Below, piece by piece: positions 1 through 8,436 of a DNA stretch of 36,978 bases. This DNA is from an uncultured Spirochaetia bacterium (lineage in GTDB: Bacteria > Spirochaetota > Spirochaetia > JABEVK01), in the NCBI GenBank assembly GCA_937960645.1, contig CALGPJ010000022.1, positions 1 to 36,978 of the forward strand. Reading direction: 5' to 3'. The notes beneath the pieces were generated by a model that was given only the letters and a program-made list of their open reading frames with translations, did no database searches and was not told the DNA's origin. The position numbers and the translations under genes were made by a program. The stretch's first letter is position 1; the number at the start of each line of letters is the position of its first letter.

Positions 1-1206
1 GAGTTTTCCAACTACGACTACTTGATGGGCGCGGATGTCGACTTTGACCATCCCGAGGTCACGACCGAATACCGCAACTGGGCCAAGTGGTTCATGCAGA
101 CCGGACCCCTGGACGGTCTTCGCATCGATGCCGTGAAACACATCAAGTTCACCTGGTTCAACGGCTGGCTGGACTGGTTGAGAGGCCCCAGCGGCGTCAA
201 TAAAAACTTCTTTGCCGTGGGCGAATACGTGGCCCGGACCACTGGGGAGCTGAACAACTTTATCAGCAAGACCGGCGGGCGCATGAGCGTGTTCGACTTC
301 CCGCTCCATTACAAGTTCGAATCGGCCTCCAGAAGCGGCGGTAGCTTCGATATGCGCTACATCCTGACCGATACCATCACCGCCAACAACCCCATCCTTT
401 CCGTCCCCTTCGTGGAAAACCACGACACCCAGCCCCTTCAGGCCCTGGCCAGCCCGGTCATGGACTGGTTCAAACCCATCGCCTACACCGTCATCCTGAC
501 CCGCCAGCAGGGCTACCCCATGATTTTCTGGGCGGATGAGTTCGGTGCCACTTACACCGACAAAGGGCAGACCGCCAGCATCGCCGCTGTCCCCCGACTG
601 CGATTCATATCGATGGCTCGCAAGTACTACGCGTACGGCACCCAGCGCGACTACTTCGATCACTGGGACATCGTCGGCTGGACTCGGGCCGGCAGTTCCA
701 CCATGCCTAACAGCGGATTGGCGGCCATCGTTAGCGACGGCCCCGGCGGCTCCAAATGGATGGAAGTCGGCACCCAATTCGCGGGACGGGTTTTCTACGA
801 TTATCTGGGCAATCGCACCGACACCGTCACCATCAACAGCTCCGGCTGGGGAGAGTTCAAAGTCAACGGCGGCAGTGCCTCGATCTGGGTACCCCAAAAT
901 AACCAGACTGCCAGTGTCACCTTTACCGCCACCGGCGTCAGTCTTTCCAGCGGTCAACAGGTCTACGTGGTGGGTAATGTTCCTGCCCTGGGTTCCTGGA
1001 ACCCGGCCAACGCCAAGCTCCTGGGCACCTACGTCTCCTCGGGCACCTACCGCGGAGTCCACGCCATGCCGCGCTACACGGTCATCGAGTACAAGCTCAT
1101 CAAGAAGAACAGCAGCGGCCAGGTCATCTGGGAAAGCGGCGTCAACCGCGAGTACTTTGTTCCTAACAGCACCTCGGGATCCACGACCTCCGCCTGGCGC
1201 AACTGA
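1..1206 (+). CDS. Liquefying-type alpha-amylase (GH13_5-like) with C-terminal CBM20, 5' end cut off by window
   Basis: Endo-acting alpha-amylase that cuts internal alpha-1,4 bonds of starch, presumably outside the cytoplasm. The frame is already open at base 1, so the N-terminus, any signal peptide and conserved region I are missing. The remainder follows Bacillus liquefying amylases closely: YDYLMGADVDFDHPEV, then region II DGLRIDAVKH (nucleophile Asp codon 127-129), region III VGEY (acid/base Glu codon 223-225) and region IV ENHDTQP (Asp codon 424-426). Domain C ends near base 897. From about 903 to the TGA at 1204-1206 the sequence is a starch-binding domain of CBM20 type, with QVYVVGNVPALGSWNPANA. 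A terminator follows directly. Subfamily assignment is by recall of the Bacillus licheniformis enzyme; family membership is secure. Confidence 0.95.
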   Translation, partial: EFSNYDYLMGADVDFDHPEVTTEYRNWAKWFMQTGPLDGLRIDAVKHIKFTWFNGWLDWLRGPSGVNKNFFAVGEYVARTTGELNNFISKTGGRMSVFDFPLHYKFESASRSGGSFDMRYILTDTITANNPILSVPFVENHDTQPLQALASPVMDWFKPIAYTVILTRQQGYPMIFWADEFGATYTDKGQTASIAAVPRLRFISMARKYYAYGTQRDYFDHWDIVGWTRAGSSTMPNSGLAAIVSDGPGGSKWMEVGTQFAGRVFYDYLGNRTDTVTINSSGWGEFKVNGGSASIWVPQNNQTASVTFTATGVSLSSGQQVYVVGNVPALGSWNPANAKLLGTYVSSGTYRGVHAMPRYTVIEYKLIKKNSSGQVIWESGVNREYFVPNSTSGSTTSAWRN

Positions 1207-1229
1207 TTTTTTCGGTTAGCTCTCTTGAA

Positions 1230-1258
1230 CCCTGTCCGATTTCGGACAGGGTTTTTTT
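1230..1258 (+). terminator. Rho-independent terminator after the alpha-amylase
   Basis: Stem CCCTGTCC (1230-1237) pairs perfectly with GGACAGGG (1244-1251) around a six-base loop and is followed by seven T residues (1252-1258). It lies 24 bases after the amylase stop. The remaining ~200 bases up to the convergent gene at 1464 hold nothing I recognise; the only open frame there is a weak TTG-start frame with no ribosome binding site. Confidence 0.93.
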
Positions 1259-1463
1259 ATGCAATGATGGTGGCGTCTTGTTCCTGTTGACGCTGCTCAG
1301 CTTTCCCGCGAAAGTACAGCTTTCCTTTGGTTTCGAAATGATCTGGCTGACCGACTTTGCCACGGTCCGGCGCTACGAGGAAGGGTCGCTGGAATGGGGA
1401 CTGGACGAGGTAAGGGAAGCCCAAAGCCTTTACCGCTCTGCCCAGAACTGGGCCCGGGGGGTC

Positions 1464-3047
1464 TTATCGAACCCCGGCCACTAAGAGCATGGTGGTAGGC
1501 GGCCAGGGCTCTGCAACCGAGCCATCCTCGGATTTCCAGAGGCGCACCTTGTTCATCCAGCGGTTTTCCAGAATCCAGGGATTGGTCCACACCCTGCTTT
1601 CGGGCTGAACCTTAAACCCTGCTTTCTCGAGGTGTTGGAGCCATTCGGTGAAGCTCCAAAAGCAAAAAGTCTCGTGCATTTCACTGCGCCAATTATCCGT
1701 GTAGTCCTTGTGCAGGAGAAACTCGGCCACGACTCGGCGGCGTGCCATCACGAGAATCCGCGGCGTGTGTTGCAGGACCCTGTACTCTTCTCGGGGCTCC
1801 CCAGGCCGCCAATCCTGAATGAATTGCCGCCACAGTCCCAGAAGCGAGAGCTTCTGTAACAAAGAATCGGCGGTGCTGTTGTCCGGGGGAAGATCGTCGT
1901 AGGGTTCGTCCCTCCCCTGGTTGTTCAGCAATTCGAGAACGATCAACTCTTCGCCCTGCTGGGGTCCAATGACATCCCGGTTGATCCATACCCCGAGTGG
2001 GTCAAGCTCCTTCTTTCGGTTTTCGATGAACGCTAAAAGGTCGTTCCTTCCCCCATAGCTCTCGATTTCGTGGGTCAAACTGCCGGTGTGGATGGTGTTC
2101 ATCCTTTCCGCTTGAAAAACTAAACCCGTCACGGCGTTGCGCTGAGCGAACCAAACGTTGGGATTGGTGAATTCACCGTTGATTTTTCGTTGCTGACAGA
2201 TCTCATAGAGGGGACGCGCGATCTCGATCCCGTAAAAGTCTGATTCGGAGAATCGCGGGTCCTCGTTGGCCAGTTTGATCCAGCTGCCCACCGCACAGCC
2301 TATGTCGCCGATGAGTCCGGGGCGAACGTGCGGCCCGGTTTCCTGCCATTTGAGCACAGCGATTTCATCCATTTGCCGAACATAGGCTCCGTAATCCCGA
2401 CTCTCGGTCAGGTCTCCATCCGATCCCACAATAGGATCGGAAAAAAGGAGCCGAATCCTGTCGCCCACCCTGTATTGCTTCCACAGTTTGTAACACGCGG
2501 GATGAAGCTTCATCAGAAGCTCGGCATCTTTATCCCAGCCCGGTTGGGCCGCTTTTTCGATCAAGCTCCACGGCTGGACCTCGCGGTAGGTGCCGGACTC
2601 GACATCCGCCCAGGTTGCCGCCTCGGCCCCCCAAATAAAAAATCCCAGCGACTGATATTGGCGCATGACCGGAGTGCTGCCCACGGCGATGGTGTTCTCC
2701 GGTGTGAGGCTCAAACCAAGCTCATGCCGGATGGTTTTCAAAACGAAGGAGGCAAAATCGGGACGCAGCCCGACATCCGGGATGCCAATCACCCAGACCG
2801 GCAGCTCCAGCTCTCCTGCAAAGTCCTGGATGGCCATGGCCCTCAGGACAAAGGGCAAGGGATTGCGCTTGGTGCCCCCGTGGTTCGCACTCGTTACCGC
2901 AAACACCGCCCCATCCACCGGGCAATCAGGAAGGGGCCTTCCGTCCAAATCAAAACTGCCGTTCATGCCCGAATGGGTGAACCGGTACAGGTATTGATAT
3001 TGATACCAGGTCAAGGCATGATGCCTGCCGGGGATGAGAAGGTACAT
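1464..3047 (-). CDS. NMN adenylyltransferase-like domain fused to a SAM-dependent methyltransferase domain
   Basis: About 527 residues with two recognisable parts; the overall function is unknown. The N-terminal ~150 residues keep the layout of archaeal-type NMN adenylyltransferases: a first strand with GRHHALT where the family has GRFQPFHLGH, a VTSANHGGTKRNPL segment matching the GSAQ-SHT-NPF region, IPDV, and a segment TIAVGSTPVMRQYQSLGF resembling the N-P-x-V-x-x-L-F-x-x-x-G-Y region. The catalytic HxGH motif is not intact. Near residues 245-256 lies a class I methyltransferase glycine motif, IGDIGCAVGSW, followed by GIEIARPL. The start is uncertain: ATG at 3047 puts the first strand at the N-terminus as in the family, and a TTG at 3065 is possible; neither has a good ribosome binding site. 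It is transcribed divergently from the stress protein gene. Confidence 0.7.
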   Translation of the reverse strand: MYLLIPGRHHALTWYQYQYLYRFTHSGMNGSFDLDGRPLPDCPVDGAVFAVTSANHGGTKRNPLPFVLRAMAIQDFAGELELPVWVIGIPDVGLRPDFASFVLKTIRHELGLSLTPENTIAVGSTPVMRQYQSLGFFIWGAEAATWADVESGTYREVQPWSLIEKAAQPGWDKDAELLMKLHPACYKLWKQYRVGDRIRLLFSDPIVGSDGDLTESRDYGAYVRQMDEIAVLKWQETGPHVRPGLIGDIGCAVGSWIKLANEDPRFSESDFYGIEIARPLYEICQQRKINGEFTNPNVWFAQRNAVTGLVFQAERMNTIHTGSLTHEIESYGGRNDLLAFIENRKKELDPLGVWINRDVIGPQQGEELIVLELLNNQGRDEPYDDLPPDNSTADSLLQKLSLLGLWRQFIQDWRPGEPREEYRVLQHTPRILVMARRRVVAEFLLHKDYTDNWRSEMHETFCFWSFTEWLQHLEKAGFKVQPESRVWTNPWILENRWMNKVRLWKSEDGSVAEPWPPTTMLLVAGVR

Positions 3048-3072
3048 GCCTTCATGGTAGTACAAAATCGTG

Positions 3073-3091
3073 TATAATCAAGGTTAACCTT
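3073..3091 (+). promoter_or_regulatory. TATAAT -10 box and 12-bp perfect palindrome between divergent genes
   Basis: A consensus TATAAT lies at 3073-3078 on the plus strand, 41 bases before the stress protein ATG, without a convincing -35. Directly after it, covering the expected start of transcription, is the perfect palindrome AAGGTTAACCTT (3080-3091). A palindrome at this place could be an operator for the stress protein/arsenite exporter pair or for both divergent genes. The -10 is seen directly; the operator role is inference. Confidence 0.45.
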
Positions 3092-3118
3092 AAAATAGGT
3101 TTGACAAGGAGGCAGCGA

Positions 3119-4021
3119 ATGTTATCCAGGGTGATTTTGGCCGTCGACTTGACGCCAGCCTCGGAAGAGGTGGTGCGTTATGCCAGGCATCTCAAAGCCA
3201 TCGGCACCCAACAGGTGCTCCTGGCCCTATGTATTTCAACGTTCGATGGGTCTTCCTTGTCCTACGGTTACTCCGATGGACAAATCGACCAGATCCTTCA
3301 AGACTATCGGGACATCTTGTCCCAACAAGGTTACGAGGTAAAAACCGAGGTGGTTTACGGGTCGGCCCACAAAGAAATCAACAACCTGGCCTTCCAGCAG
3401 GGGTATTCCGCCGTCGTCATCGGTTCCCACGACCACACGCTCTCTCAGGACATCCTGCTGGGGAACGTGGCCACAGAAATGATCCATTTTTCCCAACGTC
3501 CTATCCTGGTGTTTCGATTGGCCATCGAAAAATCAGAAAATCAGGCCAGGGCAAGGGTTGCCGATTCTGAGCGTTCCCTCCATCAGCACGTGCTCTACGC
3601 CACCGATTTTTCCAAAAACGCAGACGAGGCCTTTCTTTATGTGGAAAAATTGGCTGAGGCAGGAAGTGCCCGAATCACTCTGGCCCACATTCAGGACAAG
3701 GTCAAGCTCAGCCGTATCACCTCCGAGGAGCTGGAAGAGTTCAACCAGATCGATCAGTCTCGGCTCGATGTACTGAAAGAGAGGCTGCTGACACGGTATC
3801 CTGGCGTGGTCGTGGATATCAGAATCTCTTTTGGTAAACCGGGACAGGAAATTGTGAACCTTGCCCGAGAACTTCAGCCCAGTCTGGTAGTGATGGGGTC
3901 CAAGGGGAAGGGCTACATCGAAGAACTCTTCATGGGGAGCGTGTGTCACTACGTGGCCCGCATGTCCCACACGCATACGCTGCTGGTACCCTTGCCCCGG
4001 CAAACCCAGACTCGATCATGA
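3119..4021 (+). CDS. Universal stress protein with two tandem UspA domains
   Basis: Cytoplasmic protein of about 300 residues made of two UspA folds, roughly residues 1-140 and 155-298. Each begins with the typical first strand (VILAVDLTP; HVLYATDFS) and ends with the nucleotide-binding segment. The second domain has a full G-x2-G-x9-G-S ATP-binding signature (MGSKGKGYIEELFMGS); the first is looser (IGSHDHTLSQDILLGN), so the second is the better candidate for ATP binding. The start at ATG 3119 is chosen because AAGGAGG (3106-3112) sits six bases before it; a TTG at 3101 lies upstream of that site. The arsenite exporter gene follows 76 bases later on the same strand. The specific stress signal cannot be read from sequence. 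Confidence 0.93.
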   Translation: MLSRVILAVDLTPASEEVVRYARHLKAIGTQQVLLALCISTFDGSSLSYGYSDGQIDQILQDYRDILSQQGYEVKTEVVYGSAHKEINNLAFQQGYSAVVIGSHDHTLSQDILLGNVATEMIHFSQRPILVFRLAIEKSENQARARVADSERSLHQHVLYATDFSKNADEAFLYVEKLAEAGSARITLAHIQDKVKLSRITSEELEEFNQIDQSRLDVLKERLLTRYPGVVVDIRISFGKPGQEIVNLARELQPSLVVMGSKGKGYIEELFMGSVCHYVARMSHTHTLLVPLPRQTQTRS

Positions 4022-4097
4022 AATTTTTTGAGCGTTTATTCCAACTTGACGCAATGCCCGCATTAGTCCAATAGTAATTTCGGAGGTTACGGCGACC

Positions 4098-5150
4098 ATG
4101 AGCAAACATTCCCCAGGCATAGGTTTTTTTGAAAAGTATCTGACGGTCTGGGTCGTACTGTGTATGATTCTTGGCATCGTACTCGGCACCTTCCTCCCCG
4201 TTATCCCCGAAGTTCTGCGCAACCTCGAGTATGCACGGGTGTCTCTGCCCATCGCCGTTTTGATCTGGCTGATGATCTACCCCATGATGATGAAGGTGGA
4301 TTTTACCAGCATCAAGAATGTCGGGAAAAATCCCAAAGGGCTATACGTTACCTGGATCACGAATTGGCTCATCAAGCCGTTCAGCATGTACGCCATCGCC
4401 TGGTTTTTTCTATTCGTGGTTTTCCAAAACCTGATCCCCGATTCCCTGGCCAAAGATTATCTCGCGGGGGCTATTTTGCTGGGAGCGGCTCCGTGTACGG
4501 CCATGGTTTTCGTGTGGAGCTACCTTACCAACGGTAACCCGGCGTATACGGTGGTGCAGGTTGCCACCAACGACCTCATCATCCTTGTGGCCTTCACACC
4601 CATTGTGGCCTTCTTGCTCGGAGTTGGCGGGGTGAGCATCCCCTGGGACACCCTCATCCTTTCCGTGGTTCTCTTCGTGGTGATTCCCCTGAGTGCGGGT
4701 GTGCTCACGCGCATCTTTGTGGTGCGGCACAAAGGTGAGGAGTTTTTTCAGAAGCAGTTTCTTCCCAGGTTCAACAACATCACCATCCTCGGTCTGCTTC
4801 TCACCCTGGTCATCATTTTCTCGTTTCAGGGTCGGGTCATCCTGGAGAATCCACTCCACATTGTCCTGATCGCCGTCCCCCTCGTGATCCAGACTTTCTT
4901 TATCTTTTTCATCGCCTACCTCGGCAGCAGATTGCTGCGCTTATCGCACGACGTCGCCGCGCCCGCCGGCATGATCGGCGCCTCGAATTTTTTCGAGCTT
5001 TCGGTCGCCGTCGCCATTTCCCTGTTTGGGGCACAATCTCCCGTGGTGTTGGCCACAGTTGTCGGCGTGCTGGTGGAGGTTCCCGTCATGCTCAGTCTCG
5101 TCAAGATCGCCAACGACACCCGGGGTTGGTTTCCTGCCAGGTCTGCTTAG
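4098..5150 (+). CDS. acr3: ACR3-family arsenite efflux permease
   Basis: Inner-membrane carrier of 350 residues with about ten membrane segments, of the bile acid/arsenite/riboflavin transporter superfamily, expected to export arsenite. Family marks are APCTAMVFVWS with the conserved Cys in the fourth segment, the following GNPAYTVVQVATNDL, NNITILGLLLTLVIIFSFQG, and GASNFFELSVAVAI with the conserved Glu. GGAGG at 4082-4086 lies about a dozen bases before the ATG, slightly far. It follows the universal stress protein gene and overlaps the convergent polyprenyl synthase gene by four bases at their stops. No arsR, arsC or arsA lies nearby, so control may differ from a standard ars operon. Antimonite transport or another related oxyanion is possible. 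Confidence 0.92.
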   Translation: MSKHSPGIGFFEKYLTVWVVLCMILGIVLGTFLPVIPEVLRNLEYARVSLPIAVLIWLMIYPMMMKVDFTSIKNVGKNPKGLYVTWITNWLIKPFSMYAIAWFFLFVVFQNLIPDSLAKDYLAGAILLGAAPCTAMVFVWSYLTNGNPAYTVVQVATNDLIILVAFTPIVAFLLGVGGVSIPWDTLILSVVLFVVIPLSAGVLTRIFVVRHKGEEFFQKQFLPRFNNITILGLLLTLVIIFSFQGRVILENPLHIVLIAVPLVIQTFFIFFIAYLGSRLLRLSHDVAAPAGMIGASNFFELSVAVAISLFGAQSPVVLATVVGVLVEVPVMLSLVKIANDTRGWFPARSA

Positions 5151-6322
5151 GCAGTTGAGTTCTCGGGTTGAATTCGCAACGATTCTTCGACCTGGTCAAT
5201 CAGGGCGCTGAGGTCCGAGGCCACCCTGCCATAGCCACCGCGCTCGTGTGCAGCATTCAGGTGACGCCGCGCTCGGCTCAAGTAGGTTAGCGCCAGCTCG
5301 CACGCCGATCGGAAGCCGCCCATATGTTCCAGTTGTTCGACGATGATATCCAAAACACCGTCCGACCCCGAGGTGTATTCTTCTATCAGACGAGCCAGTT
5401 CATACCGTCGGACCTCGTCCGCATGGCGTACTGCCTCGATGACCGGCAGGGTGATCTGGCCTTCGCGCAGATCTTGGCCGCGAGGTTTACCGCTGCGTCG
5501 AGGATCCACCAGGAAATCGCCGATGTCGTCCGCGATCTGAAAGGCCATCCCGAGCGCATAACCCGAGCGCCCCAGCTCCTCCAACACCACCTGTTTCGCC
5601 CCAGCCTCACGGGCCCCACTGACCATGGCCAGGCCAAAAAGGAGGGCGGTTTTACCGCCAAGGATGCGCAGGCAGTCCCTGCGATTTGGCCTCTGGATCG
5701 CTGCCCATAGATTTTTTCTCAGCCCCAACTGCAGAAACTCGGCCCTCGCCATCAGCCGCACCAGGCCCGATAGAAGCCTCGCGGTCTCCCGAGAGGCCGC
5801 TTCGTTGACCAGGGAAAAGCACAGGGTGAGGAGCAGATCGCCGAGAAGGACAGCACCCGAATTGCCCAGTCGGGATCGGGCGGAAGGAAGCCCACGCCGG
5901 TACTCGGCACCATCGACCACGTCATCGTGGGTCAATGTCGCCAGATGGAGGATTTCCAGGGCAACAGCCAGCAGGTAGAAACGATTTTCCAGGGCCCCTT
6001 CGAAGGACCGCCGGGTAACCCAGGACTCCAAATCCGCGGCCCCATTTCGCAGGATCCTTGCCGGGGTATTGCCCAGGCGTTCGCTCAATCGCTGCAGTTC
6101 CAGGGAGGCACCGCGAAAATCGGCTTCAGGAACCGCCGTCTCCCCGAGTACAAACCGCGAAACCCCCAGCACCAGCCGCGGTCTCAGGAGTTTACCCGGT
6201 TTATTTGCCAGGTCCCGAAGAGCGGCGGCGGCTTCGGGTGTTCGCCGAGCCTCGTCCTCTAAAACGAAGCTCAGAACCTGTCGGGTCCACTCGAGATCGA
6301 CCTGAAGCCCTGATCCACTCAT
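5147..6322 (-). CDS. Long-chain polyprenyl diphosphate synthase
   Basis: Trans-isoprenyl diphosphate synthase of 391 residues; from its neighbours it probably makes the side chain that MenA attaches to menaquinone. It carries the substrate-binding KPGKLLRPR (about residues 41-49), the first aspartate-rich motif DDVVD (133-137) and the second DDIGD (265-269), plus GGKTALLF. The spacing between GKxxRP and the first Asp motif is about 90 residues rather than the usual ~40, so about 50 extra residues (roughly 60-110) are inserted. The ATG at 6322 is preferred over an adjoining TTG at 6325. There is no clear ribosome binding site, and the NADH dehydrogenase gene ends about 32 bases upstream, so it is likely the last gene of the operon. 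Product chain length cannot be read safely. Confidence 0.92.
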   Translation of the reverse strand: MSGSGLQVDLEWTRQVLSFVLEDEARRTPEAAAALRDLANKPGKLLRPRLVLGVSRFVLGETAVPEADFRGASLELQRLSERLGNTPARILRNGAADLESWVTRRSFEGALENRFYLLAVALEILHLATLTHDDVVDGAEYRRGLPSARSRLGNSGAVLLGDLLLTLCFSLVNEAASRETARLLSGLVRLMARAEFLQLGLRKNLWAAIQRPNRRDCLRILGGKTALLFGLAMVSGAREAGAKQVVLEELGRSGYALGMAFQIADDIGDFLVDPRRSGKPRGQDLREGQITLPVIEAVRHADEVRRYELARLIEEYTSGSDGVLDIIVEQLEHMGGFRSACELALTYLSRARRHLNAAHERGGYGRVASDLSALIDQVEESLRIQPENSTA

Positions 6323-6354
6323 CAAATCGTGATGATCCGACTGATCTTGGGGGT

Positions 6355-8424
6355 CTATCGCTTCTTCCCTGGCAAGCGTGGCTCACCGGCATACAGGTGG
6401 GTCCGCTGGGCCAGGCGCATCGAGGCCCATTGGTCCTTGATCCAGGGGACGAACCAGTGGTCCAGGCCGAACGATTGACCGGCTCCACCCAGCATGACTA
6501 CAGCCAGGAACACCAGACTCAGCTGAGCCCAGGTGAACATGCCCGAAAGGATGAAGACCGCGCACATCACCAGACTGGCCGCGGCTGCCGGAAAGGTCAT
6601 CAGGCCGCCCATCAACGCCAGCCCGATCGCGATTTCCGCCAACACGATCAGAGTTTGGAACACGGGATACGGAATGTGGGCCGCCATGTTGTCCATGAAG
6701 ATGGTCCGGAAGAGGCTGACCGGCCACGAGTCCCAGGCCAGAATCGGCTTGTCCAGGTCCAGGATTTTCCCGAGGGACTGGGACGTATTCGCGGCCGCTT
6801 CGGGCCAGGCCGCGGAGGCTGCCACAACCGTGTCCGCCGCCTGCGGTGCGGCTGGTGCACCCCATTCGGTGGCCTGGGCAGCGGCGTCAGCCAGGGGTTG
6901 GACGCTCGCCGCCGCAACGGCCGCTTCTCCGGCCTGTTTCACGCCGCGGGAAAACAGAAAACCGGTGCGAGACCGGTCGAACCTCAGCCACCCCTCCCCG
7001 ATCTTGTTCCAGCCCTCGATCAGCCACACGAACCCTAACCAAAGCCGCGCCGGCAGCACCAGAAAGGCAGGAACCTTTGCGGAAAGATGTCCCCTCAGGA
7101 GACTGCGCCGATGTTTCACGTCCACAAACTCGTCCTGGACGTACGTCCAGACCGCATTGAAGCCGGCCAACCCCCAAAGATAGTGCACGTTCACCAGGTG
7201 CTTGAGAAGCATGGCGAAAAATCCGGTGAGGTTTTTCCCAACCACCGTCGCGACTGCGTATCGGCTTCCGATGGAGACCATAAAACCGTGAAATTTTGGG
7301 GTATAGGCTTTTTTCTTTTTGCCGCGGCACTCGGCCAGGATGTTGTGTGCCACAGTCTCGGCGCTCTGGAGGGCGTTTTCCACGATCTGCGGCACCACCC
7401 GTTCCTGGTGCAGGTACCATATTACGTCCCCGCAGAGGTACACATTGGCATAGTCCACCGACTGCATGAACTCGTTGACCAGAATGCGGCCGCGCTGTCC
7501 CACGATCTCTTTTTCATCTTCTTCGAAGTAACACGCCGCCATGCCGTGGATGCCCTCCGGGGTGGCAATGGAACATTGGTCGTTCGACACCTTCCCCTTG
7601 GTCAGACTGATTTTGGCCGTGAACTCCGAGGCCTGTACCCCGCAGGTCCACACCAGGGTGCTGCCTTCGATCCGGCTAAGGTCGTTCAGGATGTACGCCC
7701 CCTCTTCCGCCTTGACGATGGGCGAATTGACCAGGATGGTGACCCCCTTTTTTTTCAGGAAACGCTCGGCGGCACGCCTCGGCCTGTCCGCGATGATGGG
7801 CAGGATACGGTCCTGCGCCTCCACGACGATCAGACGGACCTCGTCCCGGTCGATGTGGTACTGGCGGCAGAGCACGTCCGCTCTTTCAATCAGCTCCCCG
7901 ACCAGCTCGATACCGGTGAACCCCGCGCCCGCCACCACGAAGGTCAACAGCCTTTGCCGGCTGGCCGGATCGGACTCCCGGGCGGCCTCCCGGAACATCA
8001 GCTCCACGTGATCCCGTATCCGGATGGCATCTTCCAGGGACCAGAGGGTAAAGCTGTGCTGTTGAACCCCCTCGATGCCGAAAAACTCCGGCCGGCCGCC
8101 GGTGCTCAGCACGAGATAATCATAAGGGAGCTCCTGACGTTTGGTTTTTACCTTTCGGGATTCGAAATCCACCCCCGTCACCTCGTCGACGACGAGGTAA
8201 ACCCGGCTTGCGGCGAAGATGCGCTGGAAACTGATTTTGACCGCTTCGGGATCGGTGCGGCTGCCAGCGATTTCGTGGAGTTCGGTCATCAAGGTATGAT
8301 AGGGATTGCGGTCCACCAGGGTGATTTTCAACTTGTCCCCTCGAGCCGATCGTTTTTCCAGGATTTTGGCGGTCTCGATGCCAGCGTATCCACCACCAAC
8401 AATCACCACGTGTTTTTCCGACAT
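6355..8424 (-). CDS. ndh: Type II NADH:quinone oxidoreductase fused to a DoxX-like membrane domain
   Basis: About 689 residues. The first ~445 form a flavoprotein NADH dehydrogenase: FAD-binding GGGYAG (residues 10-15), NADH-binding GAGFTG (about 166-171), and the second FAD segment YLCGDV (about 329-334). It would pass electrons from NADH to the quinone pool without pumping protons. Residues about 450-655 form a second, membrane-embedded unit opening with FLVLPARLWLGFVWLIEGWN, as in the DoxX/DoxD family. An alanine-rich segment (about 499-550) interrupts it before three further hydrophobic helices. Ordinary NDH-2 enzymes have about 400-430 residues, so the fusion is real extra material. AAGGAG five bases before ATG 8424 fixes the start. 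MenA ends 12 bases upstream. Confidence 0.92.
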   Translation of the reverse strand: MSEKHVVIVGGGYAGIETAKILEKRSARGDKLKITLVDRNPYHTLMTELHEIAGSRTDPEAVKISFQRIFAASRVYLVVDEVTGVDFESRKVKTKRQELPYDYLVLSTGGRPEFFGIEGVQQHSFTLWSLEDAIRIRDHVELMFREAARESDPASRQRLLTFVVAGAGFTGIELVGELIERADVLCRQYHIDRDEVRLIVVEAQDRILPIIADRPRRAAERFLKKKGVTILVNSPIVKAEEGAYILNDLSRIEGSTLVWTCGVQASEFTAKISLTKGKVSNDQCSIATPEGIHGMAACYFEEDEKEIVGQRGRILVNEFMQSVDYANVYLCGDVIWYLHQERVVPQIVENALQSAETVAHNILAECRGKKKKAYTPKFHGFMVSIGSRYAVATVVGKNLTGFFAMLLKHLVNVHYLWGLAGFNAVWTYVQDEFVDVKHRRSLLRGHLSAKVPAFLVLPARLWLGFVWLIEGWNKIGEGWLRFDRSRTGFLFSRGVKQAGEAAVAAASVQPLADAAAQATEWGAPAAPQAADTVVAASAAWPEAAANTSQSLGKILDLDKPILAWDSWPVSLFRTIFMDNMAAHIPYPVFQTLIVLAEIAIGLALMGGLMTFPAAAASLVMCAVFILSGMFTWAQLSLVFLAVVMLGGAGQSFGLDHWFVPWIKDQWASMRLAQRTHLYAGEPRLPGKKR

Positions 8425-8436
8425 GTTCACTCCTTT

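Noticed and set aside
1278-1484. Plus-strand frame of 68 codons between the amylase terminator and the convergent gene
   Set aside because: TTG start, no ribosome binding site, overlaps the end of a better gene and resembles nothing I know. It could be real but the sequence does not support it.
2328-3077. Plus-strand open frame of 249 codons opposite the methyltransferase fusion gene
   Set aside because: Shadow of the coding strand; no ribosome binding site, and the minus-strand frame has two recognisable domains.
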